Assembly (NCBI RefSeq): GCF_030445035.2
Contig: NC_080680.1
Location: forward strand, 95,237,157-95,301,156
Length of the DNA stretch: 64,000 bases
Source: Dasypus novemcinctus
Taxonomy: Eukaryota > Chordata > Mammalia > Cingulata > Dasypodidae
Direction of reading: 5' to 3'
Position numbers and translations under genes: made by a program
Notes under the pieces: generated by a model
The model's input: only the letters and a program-made list of their open reading frames with translations
What the model was told of the DNA's origin: nothing
Database searches by the model: none
In this document: piece after piece, positions 36,331-46,871 of the stretch
Numbering within the stretch: position 1 is the first letter of the stretch
Layout: every line of letters begins with the position of its first letter

Positions 36331-37664
36331 CCAAACTGAACTGCCCTCAGTTCTCAGGGCCTTCCTAGTCTGGTCTTTATCACATCCCACTGAAATTACT
36401 AATGGGTCTCTGCCAATCAGTCAATCTTTTGCATACTTCATACATCCTGCAGGACATACTTTATAAATCAGCACAATCTGCCACAAACCTGGTGCAGATA
36501 CTTATGAATACTCATTAAAAGTGGCATTCTCTTTTGCTAGGTAAATTGACATTTGTACAGCATTGGGGAAAAAGTTACTTTTTATCTCCCATCAATGTTG
36601 TACATTTTTCCTGGTATCCTTCCCCTGCCCTGTGAATCATCTTTTCTCTTCCCTTCTTCCTCTTCCCCTTCTTCTGTTTCTTCTACTTCTGACAGAATTG
36701 TCTAACACACTTCTCAAACTTTAAAAGGGGCCTGCATTTCAAACAATTTTCCACATCACTCCAGTGCTGCTGGTCTGTGGACCACATATTGTGAGTCAAG
36801 TTCCTATTATGTTTTGTTTAATTTTAAAAAATGCTTGCTGTAACAGACATTTTATTCACATACATTGTTTCAGAATTGCAATGATTATATTCTGTCAAGA
36901 GAACTGGTACTACAAATAGAAAGAAGAGAGCTCTGACAATATACCAATTCATGAATTGAACAACACCAAGTTAAAGCAGGTGTTCCAAAGCATTTGAGAG
37001 GAATTGGGAATATATAGTTGAAAAAAATTTAAAAAAGGGGAAATGGTAATTGTTAGTAGAGTTCTGTTCAAGCAACTCATTGGAATATCAAGGCAGGAAG
37101 AAATGTATTGGAAACGGATTGGTCAGAGCTTAGTCCTCTTTTTCTTGTCCTTTTTCCTGAAAGTCTCATTCTCCCAGCTGCACACTCCTGAGGTCTGATT
37201 GCATCCGTGTGAGGTGTTCATCTTGTGCTCCTCCTTTACTAGGCGCCATTTTGTAACCCAGGGTTGATGGTCAATTTAGAGTTCCTTTAACAATACAGTT
37301 TTGCAAAATACTTAACATTATGCCAAAAGAACTTTCCATGATGTTACATTGTCACTGTAACAATAATTTTCCTGGCTGCTTGATACCTGGTGGTAGAGAC
37401 CATTTGGTCTTCCATTTTCATGTTTCCACAGGAGAATCAACCTCTACTTCACTCTCCAGAAGAGAATAATTTGGCAGGAAAACTTCCCTCACCTGCCACT
37501 TCTCCATGGAAAGGAGAGGGATTTTCTAATTAGAGTGACTGGGGAAAGCCTAACGTCCATTGGGCCACATCCAAATCCTGTACAGGGAGTTTAACTTGCT
37601 TCCAAAGCAGGAAACAAGCTCTTTTGCTATATTCAGGTCAGCCCTGAGATTCAATATTCTGTAT
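36331..37664. other. Intergenic DNA
   Basis: Contains a likely hAT scrap near 36712-36800 ('ttctcaaactttaaaagggg' ... 'ggtctgtggaccacatattg'). Otherwise nothing is recognised. Confidence 0.4.
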
Positions 37665-37845
37665 CAGTGGTTCTCAACCCTACAGGACATTAAAAACCCT
37701 GTAGCTCATGAGGAATAGCTCTAAATGTACACAAATGCTCAGGCCTCACCACAGCTCAATTAACACAGAATCTCCAGGGCCTGGACTTAGGCAGGGCTAA
37801 TATTTTGAAGTTCTCCAGGTACACAGCTGGGGTTGTGGACCACTG
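37665..37845. mobile_element. MER5A-like hAT-Charlie element
   Basis: Left end 'cagtggttctcaaccc', right end 'ggttgtggaccactg', with the family interior 'cagaatctccagggcc'. This is a non-autonomous DNA transposon fossil. Confidence 0.85.
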
Positions 37846-37955
37846 CTCTATGCAGTAGGCACACTGCACAGTTCAGGTACTGGGAAGGTAAGTTCTTTCT
37901 TTGGGACGGGAAAAATTATCTTCAGTTGTGGGGGAGGAAAAGGAGTGAGGCCTCA

Positions 37956-38460
37956 TGTCAGAGTCGCGGGCCCGAAGGGTATCGGGAATGAAAGACAGAG
38001 AGAGATTGGGATCAGGGGATCTGAGCGCATTGAAGCCTCAAGCTCATCAGACAACTTTATTGATTACAAGGGGGTCTTACATACTCCAGTGTACGTGCAA
38101 AGAAGCAGGTATAGGTAGCCTACGTGCCTATATACACAAACACTAGCCTACAAGATAGGTAGCCTATGTGCCTATACACACAAGCACTAGTCTAGGTGAC
38201 CTTGAGGAGCAACATGTATTAACTATCAGCATTACCTATAGTCTAAGGAATTTTAAAAAAATCTTATCTCAAGGTACAAAGTCTAAGTGTTCTATACATT
38301 ACAAAAGGTATGTGCTCATCTTTTCTTTCAGCCTTTAACAGTCTCATCCCATTTGCCGGGAACTCCCAATCACCGCATTCCTTAGGTTGCAAGCATAGTC
38401 ATGGAGACAGCACCAGCACCAGCAGCCTCCTTTAGAGGCCACTGTGCCTCAGTTTCCAAT
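37956..38460 (-). mobile_element. Solo LTR, antisense, type shared with 55432-55844
   Basis: It shares with the second copy the opening 'gaagggtatcgggaatgaaag', 'gggatcagggg', 'acaactttatt' and the closing 'actgtgcctcagtttccaa'. Reversed, the polyadenylation signal AATAAA lies in 'acaactttattgatt'. A 7-base duplication GGCCTCA flanks it (37949-37955 and 38461-38467). No internal viral sequence is present, so it is a recombined solo LTR. It holds a two-copy 44-bp tandem repeat. Confidence 0.8.
38111..38198 (+). repeat. 44-bp tandem repeat (2 copies) inside the solo LTR
   Basis: Two adjacent copies start 'ataggtagcctacgtgccta' (38111) and 'ataggtagcctatgtgccta' (38155). It is absent from the related LTR at 55432. 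Confidence 0.8.
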
Positions 38461-38467
38461 GGCCTCA

Positions 38468-39721
38468 GGTCCTGGCTACCTGCTCTAATTCAAACTTACC
38501 TTTAATAAAGCTTTGATCCTGATTTGAAGTTCTTTGTCTGTTCACCTGGTTAGAACATGAGTGGGGCAGGGATGCAACTGATATCTTAACTTCCTGCAAT
38601 GAACACTAAGTGGATATACCATTATTTACTAACCCTTGGAAATTAATTGTTGTCTCATTTTTATTGCTATTATAAAGAATGCATATCCCCCACATTTTGG
38701 ATTATTGCCACAAGTCGGAGTAACTCATAGACTGCATATGATCCTGCTTTGGCTCATGTTTTCTCATACTTTTAAAAAATTTCCCTATTTTTTCTTCTTT
38801 TTTCCTACAGGAATTTAGGAATTTATAAATCTTGCTTTAATTTAACTAATGGTCACCCTACATTAAAAAAAAAAGTACTCAAGTTTATATTTCACTAGCA
38901 ATATCAAGAAAGGATGCCTTCACATGCATATTGAGAGATTTACCATGATTTTTTGCCTGTCTTCCCATTGCATCCAGATTTTATTTGACATGGTTTGGAT
39001 TTTTAGATGCTGCTTCCTCTTCTTTCTTCTTCTTTTCTTTTTCCTCCTTCTTCTCCTCCTCTTCTCCTTTGTCTTGAGAGAAGTATTTAGAACATGTATT
39101 TTCCTTGAGCAATACTTTTCATACTCACATTAAGTTTTACAGCTATGTTGATCATAGTTTCTTGAATAGAAACTCTAAATTCTATTGTTTTCATTGCAAA
39201 TTTATGTATGGCATCATTATACTTGAGTTATTTCTTTTTATTGTTTTGTTAATTGAATTAGAGTTTTTTCCTGAGTAATTGTTTTTCCCTTAATGGATAG
39301 ATTGGTATTTATTTTTAATGAATCTTATGTGGCTGAGCAATCTTTTTGTTGTCTTTGTACGTGCAATTCTCTCTTTATAGGTTGATTCTGATTGATTTAT
39401 TTTTATTTAGGATTATTTCAAACTGATACAAAGGAACAGAATATTACCCATTACCCAAATCTAATAATTTGGATGGACATTATTGTATCATCTCTATCTC
39501 TGTTCACCTTTTCCCCATATTATATTGAAGGAAACTCACATGTCATATAATTGCATTCATTAAGTTTTCAATAGCAATCTCTGAATGATAAGAACTTTTT
39601 AACACAACTTCAATGCCATTATTTAAATCCAAAATTTTAACAATTTCTTAATATCAAATACCCAGTGTTCAAATTTACAATGGTCTCATAATACAATAAA
39701 ATGCTTTTTATTTAAACATTT
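38468..39721. other. Intergenic DNA with a CT tract and old LINE-like sequence
   Basis: 'aataaagctttgatcctg' near 38504 may be an LTR scrap. A C+T tract spans about 39008-39068. 39400-39720 resembles the reverse of an old L1 3' end ('ccagtgttcaaatttacaatg'). No gene is supported. Confidence 0.4.
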
Positions 39722-39940
39722 TTTTCTTTTTGGCTCTTTGTCTGTTTGCTCATTGCTTGCTTTTTGTCTGCTCATTGTTTTTTGCTCATTGTCTGCCTCA
39801 TTGTTTTTGTTCCTCATCTGCTTGTTGTTTTTTTCACTCATTGACCGTTTTTGTTTTTTCTTTCGGAGTTACTGGGAGCTGAACCCAGGATCTCCCATGT
39901 GGGATGTGGGCATTAAACTGCTTGAGCCACATCTAATCCC
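39722..39940 (-). repeat. tRNA-derived SINE, older DAS-like type with tandem tail
   Basis: On the minus strand it begins 'gattagatgtggctcaagc' with box A-like 'tggctcaagcagtttaa' and box B 'gggttcagctcccag'. The body ends in short tandem units around 'ctcattgtctg' / 'ctcattgtttt' (+ strand, 39742-39845). It lacks the long body of the other DAS copies, so it is a different, older subtype. Confidence 0.75.
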
Positions 39941-39949
39941 TGTTCATTT

Positions 39950-41730
39950 GTTTTTGTTTTTTTATCTTTTTTCATTTATTGAAATATATCACTCATACAT
40001 AAACATATAAAAATAATAAATGTATAATAGTTGTGAACTTACAAAACAAACATATGTAACATCAAACATATGTAACATCTCACCCTACTACCAATAACTT
40101 GCATTGTTTTTAAACCTTTTTAACTAATGATTAAAGAGCATTGTCAAAATATTACTACTAAACAATTTTTCCCCTAACCAATTCGATTATTATCTTTATA
40201 TCATTTACATTTGAACATACATAAACAATTAAGTGTATAGTAAAAGTAGTGAACTTACAAAGCAAACATGCATAACATCATACAGGGGTCTCTTACATCA
40301 ACCCTCCACCCACATCTTGCATTGTTATGAAACACTTATTACAAACTATGAAAGAACACAGTCAAAATCTTACTACTAATCATAGTTCTTTTCTTACATT
40401 TGGTGTGTTTTCCCCCCAACCCTATTATTATTTTTCAAATATATTTTTTTATGACAGAGGTTGTAAATTTATGAACCAGTCATGTACATGTGCAGAATTC
40501 CCAAACAACACCCCTCCATCAACCCACCACATTTGCTACAGATAAAATAATATCATCTGATTATTGCCACGTCCATAGAGTACATTTGGCTCACATTTTC
40601 CATACTGCTTTGGTATCAACACAGTACATCTTTTGCATAGATGCAAGAATATTATGCTATTACTACTAACCACAGTCCATAGCTCACTCCAGCTGTATTT
40701 TTCCCATGCTTCTCCACATTTCCAACACCCTGCAATAGTGATATACATTTGTTCTAGCCAACAAAGGACACTTTTGCATCTGTATCATCAACCACAATTC
40801 TCACCCACCTCTTGGTTTACGGTGCTATCCAGTTCCTAGATTATTCTCAAGCATTCTGTCAGTTGGCATTTATATAACTAGACTACCATTTTCAGTCACA
40901 TCCCCATTTATAAACTAGCTGTTACTCACTGCGTGTTACCATCCACTCTATACATTTCCACAATTTTATAGTAAAGCTAATTAAAACTTCTACATCAGTA
41001 GTCCACTCAGTCCTTCTCTTATCTCCTTTAAGAACCCACCACTACCACCAGGTCTTGAAGATATTTTCCAATAATTTCTTCTAGAAGTTTTATGATTCTT
41101 TTATTTTTAGTTTTTTGATCCATTTTGAGTTAGTTTTTGGATAAGGTGTGAGATAGGGGTCCTCTTTCCTTCTTTCAGCTATGGATGTCCAATTCTTTCA
41201 GCACCATCTGTTGAATGGATTATTCTACCTGAGCTGTGTGAGTTTGACAGGCTAGTCAAAAATCACTTGACCATTCTTGTGAGGGCCTGTTTCTGAACCA
41301 TCGATTTGGTTCCATTGGTCTGTTGTGTCTGTCTTTAGGTTAGTACCTTGTTGTTTTTACCACTATAGGTAGGTATTATGATTTAAAGTCTGGAGATGAG
41401 GCTTCACTTTTCCTTTTTATGATGTTTCTGGCTATTCAGAGCTCCTTACCCTTCCAAATAAATTTAATGATCATGTTTTCAATTTTTTCTTTAATGCTGG
41501 TGGAATTTGTATTGGGATTGCATTAAATCTGTATATCATTTGAGTAGAATTGACATCTTAATAATATTTAGTTTTCCAATCCATGGATATCCCTTATATG
41601 TTATGCATGGCTTTTCTCTTGCTGCTCTCAGAATTCTATCTTTGTCTTTGGCCTTTGACATTCTGATGAGTATGTGTCTTGGAGTTGGTCTATTTGGATT
41701 TTTGTGGATGGGAGTATGTTGTGCTTCTTG
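39950..41730 (-). mobile_element. Antisense L1, 3' part (3'UTR, ORF2 end, ORF1 middle), split by ERV A
   Basis: A reversed 3'UTR of a second subfamily (39950-41070; 40010-40120 and 40205-40330 look like a duplicated block) is followed by the reversed ORF2 C-terminal region (41075-41590). It then jumps directly into ORF1 (41592-41730). The minus-strand frame at 41793-41536 reads through the join. The ORF1 sequence resumes at 59434 on the far side of ERV A, so the whole ERV lies inside this L1. Confidence 0.85.
41536..41730 (-). pseudogene. L1 ORF1-ORF2 fusion created by an internal deletion
   Basis: On the minus strand, ORF1 residues 'QEAQHTPIHKNPNRPTPRHI' and 'AAREKPCITYKG' (end of the RNA-binding region) pass without a frame break into ORF2 residues '[17 protein letters not shown]' (a post-RT region, equivalent to 49282-49325 in the full-length copy). 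All of the ORF1 C-terminus, the spacer, the endonuclease and the RT core are missing. The join is near 41591. Most L1 copies with internal deletions arise during insertion or from spliced RNA; which applies here is inference. Confidence 0.75.
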
Positions 41731-41807
41731 TGTAAGGGTAAGACTACATTGGGAAAATAGGAATAGAACTACATTAGGAAATAGGAATTGCAAGTGCCTT
41801 CAGATAT

Positions 41808-41945
41808 AAGTAACTAGGGCTGCCTCCAAGAAGAGTGCAAATAAGTAACTTAGGGCTGTCTCCAAGGAGAGTGCCAATAAATAACTTAGGGCTGTCCCCA
41901 AGAAAAGGGCCAATAAATAACATGGGGATGCTCACAAGAAGGGGC
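41808..41945 (+). promoter_or_regulatory. 36-bp tandem repeats in ERV A U3 (enhancer-like)
   Basis: Units begin at 41808, 41843, 41879 and 41915, with the shared core 'taacttagggctgtc' and 'ccaagaagagtgc'. The fourth is partial. The same array is kept in the 3' LTR. Direct U3 repeats are typical gammaretroviral enhancers; activity here is inferred. Confidence 0.7.
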
Positions 41946-42047
41946 TTTTAAAAAAAGAAAAAAACAGATATGCTATCTTCAGCTAATCACAGTGCTCCGC
42001 TTCTGTTCTTGCTTGCTTGCTCGCAAACGCTTCCCTTCCTAAAAGGC

Positions 42048-42054
42048 TATAAAA
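42048..42054 (+). promoter_or_regulatory. TATA box of ERV A 5' LTR
   Basis: TATAAAA sits about 70 bases upstream of the AATAAA signal. It is conserved in the 3' LTR at 59295-59301. Confidence 0.7.
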
Positions 42055-42188
42055 CCACCCCTTCCCTGAGACTTGGGGCTGCTCTCTCCTCTGTGTAGGA
42101 TGAGGCAGTCACTGCGCAGCTAATAAAGCTCTCAATTGGAACTTTATTCAAAGTCTGAGTCTGGTCAATATCGCTGGTCTATAACATT

Positions 42189-42206
42189 TGGAAGCCCCAG
42201 CGAGAT
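42189..42206 (+). other. ERV A primer binding site, tRNA-Thr type
   Basis: TGGAAGCCCCAGCGAGAT starts two bases after the LTR. It matches 17 of 18 positions of the complement of a mammalian tRNA-Thr 3' end as I recall it. This supports a class I ERV that primed reverse transcription with tRNA-Thr. Confidence 0.75.
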
Positions 42207-42551
42207 TGATCGACAACATCCCCCACTCCAGTGGGGTTGATCTCCTCAGACTCAGGGAGACGGGTACGTTCTGGGGACAGACCGGCAGTCTAGGGGAAGG
42301 CCTCAGAGAGATGTTCCTCCACCCTAGATGCCGCCTGGCCCTGGAACTTGTCTCCACCTAAATTCTATTTGGAGAGTGTCAGGAGTTCCTGGGCCCAGGA
42401 TCAGCAAACGGGACATCCCTAGGTGAGTCTGTTTTCTGGAAAACCTCTGCAGAATCTGTGGATTATGGGGAAGTAGATCTGCTGGACGCAGCAAATAGAT
42501 CCCACCCACCACTCAGAGCAAGACGTTGCTCTTGACTGTGGTTCAGGTTGT
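42207..42551 (+). other. ERV A leader with splice-donor-like site
   Basis: GC-richer leader with no ORF. 'cctaggtgagtctg' near 42418-42431 is a strong splice-donor match, as expected for making the spliced env RNA. Confidence 0.6.
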
Positions 42552-42566
42552 CTGGTTTGTCTCTTT

Positions 42567-42936
42567 TTTTTTTTTTAAAGATTTATTTATTTATTTAACT
42601 CCCCCCCCCCCCCCGGTTGTCTGTTCTCTGTGTCTATTTTCTGTGTCTTGTTTCTTTGTCCACTTCTGTTGTCATCAGCGGCACGGGAAGTATGGGCGGC
42701 GCCATTCCTGGGCAGGCTGCACTTTCTTTTGCGCTGGGCTGCTCTCCTTACAGGGCGCACTCCTTGCGCGTGGGGCTTCCCTACGCGGGGGACACCCCTG
42801 GGTGGCATGGCACTCCTTGCGCGCATCAGCACCATGCATGGGCCAGCTCCACACGGGTCAAGGAGGCCCGGGGTTTGAACCGCGGACCTCCCATGTGGTA
42901 GACGGACGCCCCAACCAGTGGGCCAAGTCCGTTTCC
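42567..42936 (-). repeat. DAS-type tRNA-derived SINE, copy 3, inside ERV A
   Basis: Full-length and CpG-rich. On the minus strand it starts 'ggaaacggacttggcccac', with box A 'tggcccactggttggggcg' and box B 'ggttcaaaccc'. It ends in an A/T tail, and a run of 14 C on the + strand lies at 42601-42614. It is flanked by the 15-base duplication CTGGTTTGTCTCTTT (42552-42566 and 42937-42951). It inserted into the ERV A leader after the provirus had formed. The 82-158 aa frames here are SINE translations. Confidence 0.95.
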
Positions 42937-42951
42937 CTGGTTTGTCTCTTT

Positions 42952-43828
42952 ATCTGTCTTAATTGTTTGTCTTTTTGTATTTCTGTTCTGTGTAATTTGT
43001 GAAAAATTATGAGTCAATTGTAAACTGTATGTTTCTGCTAATGTGTTGTAATTGTTTTATGTTTGTCTGTTTGTTCAATGTCAGTGTGTATCTTGATACC
43101 TCCAGATGGTAATATAAATTAATAAATAAAGATTTTTAAAAAGAGCTCTATTCAAATGGCCAAATATCAAATAAGCACTTATATTAATACATAAGTTTGA
43201 ATGTTAATGGAATTTCTACAATGACAAAAATTGTAAGTCTTAACAAAATACTGTCTTTTCATTAAAAAATAGTTCTTGCCTAAACTGAAATGAATAATTT
43301 ATTTTTCCTCACAGAATAAAATGAAGGATGTAAAACTTAAATGAATATTAAGAAGGTTAAAAGTTTGTGGGAATGCTGACTGAAATTTAATAAGTTTTTT
43401 CTGGAAGGATGTGTTTTGTCCTAAAATAGGATGGCTGATTTTCATGAACTCTTGGAACTCAGGTGCATGTGGCAAGTTGTGGAAGGTATTGTGATAACTT
43501 TAAGTAAGGGAATGTGTTCTGTGAAGGTAAAATTTGTCTTAAAATTATAAATAATTATAAAAAGTTTAACGAAGCATTGTTTAAATTAAGGTATTTAAAT
43601 GGCTAATTCCAAAAAGTCTTTATTAAACAAAACCTGAATTGATAATACTACTAATAAAAGGTAATTTTATAACAGGAATACTTGTTGGTGGCCAGCCTCC
43701 CCTGGCAACTTGCTTCTAAAGACTGTTTCTGGTATTACATGCTACTATGTATTTAAAGTGAAGAAAAGTTCATTATTTTAACAAGCTTGTTTAGTGTTGA
43801 TGGTAATTATATGTTGTAAGAAGTTTGC
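42952..43828 (+). other. ERV A AT-rich noncoding block, left part
   Basis: No ORF. From about 43020 it is closely matched by 62195-63000 (for example 'tgtctgtttgttcaatgtcagtgtg', 'agctctattcaaatggcc' and 'aagcacttatattaatac'). It continues at 53552 after the L1 insertion. Stop codons occur in all frames, so it is not a decayed gag that I can recognise. Confidence 0.7.
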
Positions 43829-45842
43829 TGGAGGGTGGGGCAAGATGGTGGCTGAGTGAGCATACCTGATAATATCTTCTGCAAAGAAGCGGCTGGGCAG
43901 CATTGGAGGTTCTTCAGGACCAGGCTGTTTCAGGATTTTTGCAGGGCAGGAGGTGTCTGGACATCGATTTGGTGGGAAGGTAACAGAGAAAATGTGTGTA
44001 TAAGATATAATTGAGACTCTATTACACGGAGGTGGGAGTTGCACGCTGGATGCTCCCTCCTGGGGTGGGCGGAGCCGTGGCACTGGCGCTGCGGCAGTGA
44101 TTTCTGGAGGCTCTGTGGTACTGGGGAATTCATAAGCCCTGACTGGGCTACTGGGGGGCTAACAGGACAAGAGGCCTTTGCAGACCAATTTGGGGAGACA
44201 AATGGGAGTTTTATTGCAAAGCGGGGAATTTTTAATTGCGGACACAAATAATAGCTTCCGCCTCAAGCCCCGCCCCCAAGCCCGGCTGCCAATCTGCAGC
44301 GGACTTAAATTGCTAGCAATAAAGAGACGTCATCAGGAGGCGGTTTCAGGGTCTGGCAGGGTGGGAGATGTCTGGAAGCCAATTAGGGGAATATTTTGCG
44401 AAGCGTGGGAATTTCGTTTTTGGACTCTGTTATCGGTGTTTCCAGCCCCACCCCCGGGCCTGGCTAACTGATCTGCGTCATTAAATTGGCTGCAGTGTAG
44501 TGGTGCCCCCAGGTGGCCGTTCCAGGGCTTACAGGGTGGGAGGTGTCCTGAAGTCGAATTGGTGATATATCCACAGAATAGACCCCAGTGAGTGAGTGAA
44601 TTGCGGGGTTCAGACACATAGGATAGAGTTTGTGGATGTGACCTCACCCATAGGGCTGGCACCCAGCTGCGGGGATCCCTGAAGACTGTGTTGCACTGTG
44701 ATGCTCCCAGGCTCCCTGTTAACCAGATTTGAGGTTGCCAGGTCTGAGTCCCCCAAAATCTGGTGGTCCACACCCCAGAGACTCACACCTCTTGAGTCTT
44801 CAATATCTCATACTTTCCATCCCTGAATCCATCACACCCTGAGGTCGATGTGAGGTCCTTGAATGTCTTAGCCCTCAACGTTTGCGTTTTTTCTTTTTTG
44901 TTTTGTTTTGTTTTTATTTTTATTTTATTTTTTATTTTTTATTAATGTCCTGATTGCTAACATAGCATTATCTCCTAGTCTTTTCTCCCAGCGTATCTCT
45001 CAAAGTGTTCTTTTTTTTCCAGGTATTTAGGTTTTTTTTTGTTGTTGTTGTTGCTGTTGTGGTTGTTCTATATCTTTCTTTTCCTTTTCCAGACTTGTTC
45101 CCCTCCCTTTACCCACCCCCTTTTTTTTTCTTCCTTTCTTCCCCCTTTTTTTTCTCTCTCTTGTCCCTCATTTACTTCATATTTTATTTTATCTTAATTA
45201 TACAATAGGTGCTGCAGGGAACACCTCACATTTGCTGGGTTTCCTCATCCTCCACTGCCTCATTTCTGTGTGAATTGATTTTGGCTACCCACACTCTCCC
45301 CTTTCCCCTACATCTTGATATCCCCCATCATCTACTGTCTCTCCTATATTCCCCCTCCCTTTCTTTGATCCCCAAAGTGTCTAATTCTTAATATCGAATA
45401 CCTTTGTTTTGTTTTCTGTCTTTTATCCACTCTTGAAACTATTGCCTTTCTTTTCTCTTTCCCTCTCTCACAAAAACACCAGCTTTTTAATTCATACCAT
45501 ATTCCTCCCATATTCAGTCAACTACCTCATTATGGGTATGCTACCTACTGCTATAACTTTACACAACTTATATGAATCTAATATCCATCCTCCCAGATTT
45601 CATATTGTTGCTCTGTTACCACTTATCACCAATACTACTTTACACTTTTTCCTTGCTTACACAATTGCCTTTCCCTGGCCCTAATACTTTCCTCTAAAGT
45701 GAACTCAACCAGCAATAAGAAATTAGAATAAGAAGAACAAAGTGACAAAGAGAAGATATAACATTTACACAAAAACAACAGCTAATTAATCCCCAAGACT
45801 AGACAAAGAAGCTAAGGAACTGATTAAACCCATCAAGATAAA
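43829..45842 (+). promoter_or_regulatory. L1 5'UTR with internal promoter region
   Basis: GC-rich first kilobase (GC visibly above the flanks) with CAAGATGGT at 43841-43849, about 12 bases from the start, like the YY1 site that positions human L1 transcription. Tandem monomer-like units start at 43942, 44163, 44357 and 44532. The second half (44890-45700) is pyrimidine/AT-rich with a (GTT)n stretch near 45040. Promoter activity is inferred from the L1 family. Confidence 0.75.
43942..44580 (+). repeat. Degenerate tandem monomers in the L1 5'UTR
   Basis: Unit starts share 'cagg..aggtgtctgga' words: 43942, 44163, 44357 and 44532 (spacing 221, 194, 175; the last is partial). Within units, 'aaagcggggaattt' is matched by 'aagcgtgggaattt' and 'ccccgcccccaagcccggct' by 'cccacccccgggcctggct'. 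Similarity is partial but ordered. Confidence 0.6.
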
Positions 45843-46808
45843 ATGATGACCAGACAGCAACAAAAATCTGCAAACCAAACCAGTAATCAGGAAAACATGG
45901 CTGAATCCAATGAACAAACTAAAAACCAGGATGGGGAGCAGAACTTCACACAAGTAATTAAAGATCTCAGAACATTTATCACCGACAAATTTAATGAAGT
46001 AAAGGAAGAGGTTAACAACATGAAGACAACACTGGGAGAGGAAATTGCAGACATACGCAAAAAGATAACAGATATGATGGGAAAGAACACCACAGTTCAC
46101 GAAATCAAAAATACACTTGCAGCAAATATCAGCAGACTAGAAGAAGCAGAGCAGAGAATTAGTGATGTGGAAGACAGTACATCTGAAATCAAACAGATAG
46201 TAGAATTGATCGATAAAAAGATAGAAAAAATCGAGCTAGGACTTAGGGACCTGAATGACAATGCAAAACGCTCAAACATATGTATTATAGGCATCCCAGA
46301 AGGAGAAGAGAAGGGAAAGGGGTCAGAAGGAGTGTTGAAGGAAATAATGGCTGAAAAATTCCCAAATCTACTGAAAGAGACAGATGTACATATCCAAGAA
46401 GCACAGTGCACCCCAATCATCATAAACACCAATAGGTCCACCACAAGACATATACTTGTCAAATTATCCAATGCTCAAGACAAAGTAAATTCTAAAAGCA
46501 GCAAGAGAAAAGAAAACCATCACATACAAGGGAAGCTCCATAAGATTAAGTGCTGATTTCTCATCTGAAACCATGGAGGCGAGAAGTTGTGTGATATAGT
46601 CAAGGTACTAAAAGAAAAAAATTTCCAAACTAGAATACTCTATCCAGCTAAACTAGCATTCAAAAATGATGGAGAGTTCAAAATATTCACAGATAAACAG
46701 AAACTGAAAGAGTATGCCAACAAGAAACCTCCCCTTCAAGAAATTCTAAAGGGAGTTCTGCAGGAAGAAAGGAAAAAACAGGACAGACAGAGTTGGAGGA
46801 GAGTGTAA
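45843..46808 (+). pseudogene. L1 ORF1 (RNA-binding coat protein), frameshifted
   Basis: ORF1p is the L1 trimeric coiled-coil RNA chaperone that coats L1 RNA in the cytoplasm. The first frame (45843-46556) has a real ATG and a polar, lysine-rich N-terminus. A long heptad coiled coil follows from about residue 40 to 145. The RRM-like domain has 'NICIIGIPEGEEKGKGSEG' and 'RHILVKLSNAQDK'. After about 46485 a frameshift leads to a stop at 46556. A second one-base loss near 46585 puts the C-terminal domain ('CDIVKVLKEKNFQTRILYPA', 46587-46808) in a third frame. It is otherwise well conserved. Confidence 0.9.
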
Positions 46809-46871
46809 GAGCAACAAAAAAGACAAAAAGAGTAGGGAAAAAAATATGACAAACACAAGTCCAATCAAAAT

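Larger units (their letters stand above)
41731..42186 (+). repeat. ERV A 5' LTR
   Basis: 456 bases, TG...CA ends. U3 contains about four copies of a 36-base repeat (41808-41945). TATAAAA lies at 42048-42054 and AATAAA at 42122-42127, in the right order for U3-R-U5. Paired with the 3' LTR at 58975. Confidence 0.95.

Noticed and set aside
37949-38467. Solo LTR at 37956 as part of a second provirus with 55432
   Set aside because: Both are flanked by their own short duplications and lie 17 kb apart with unrelated DNA between, so they are independent solo LTRs.
43778-44773. Minus- and plus-strand ORFs of up to 146 aa in the L1 5'UTR
   Set aside because: The GC-rich L1 promoter region yields chance frames; no ORF0-type or known domain could be confirmed.
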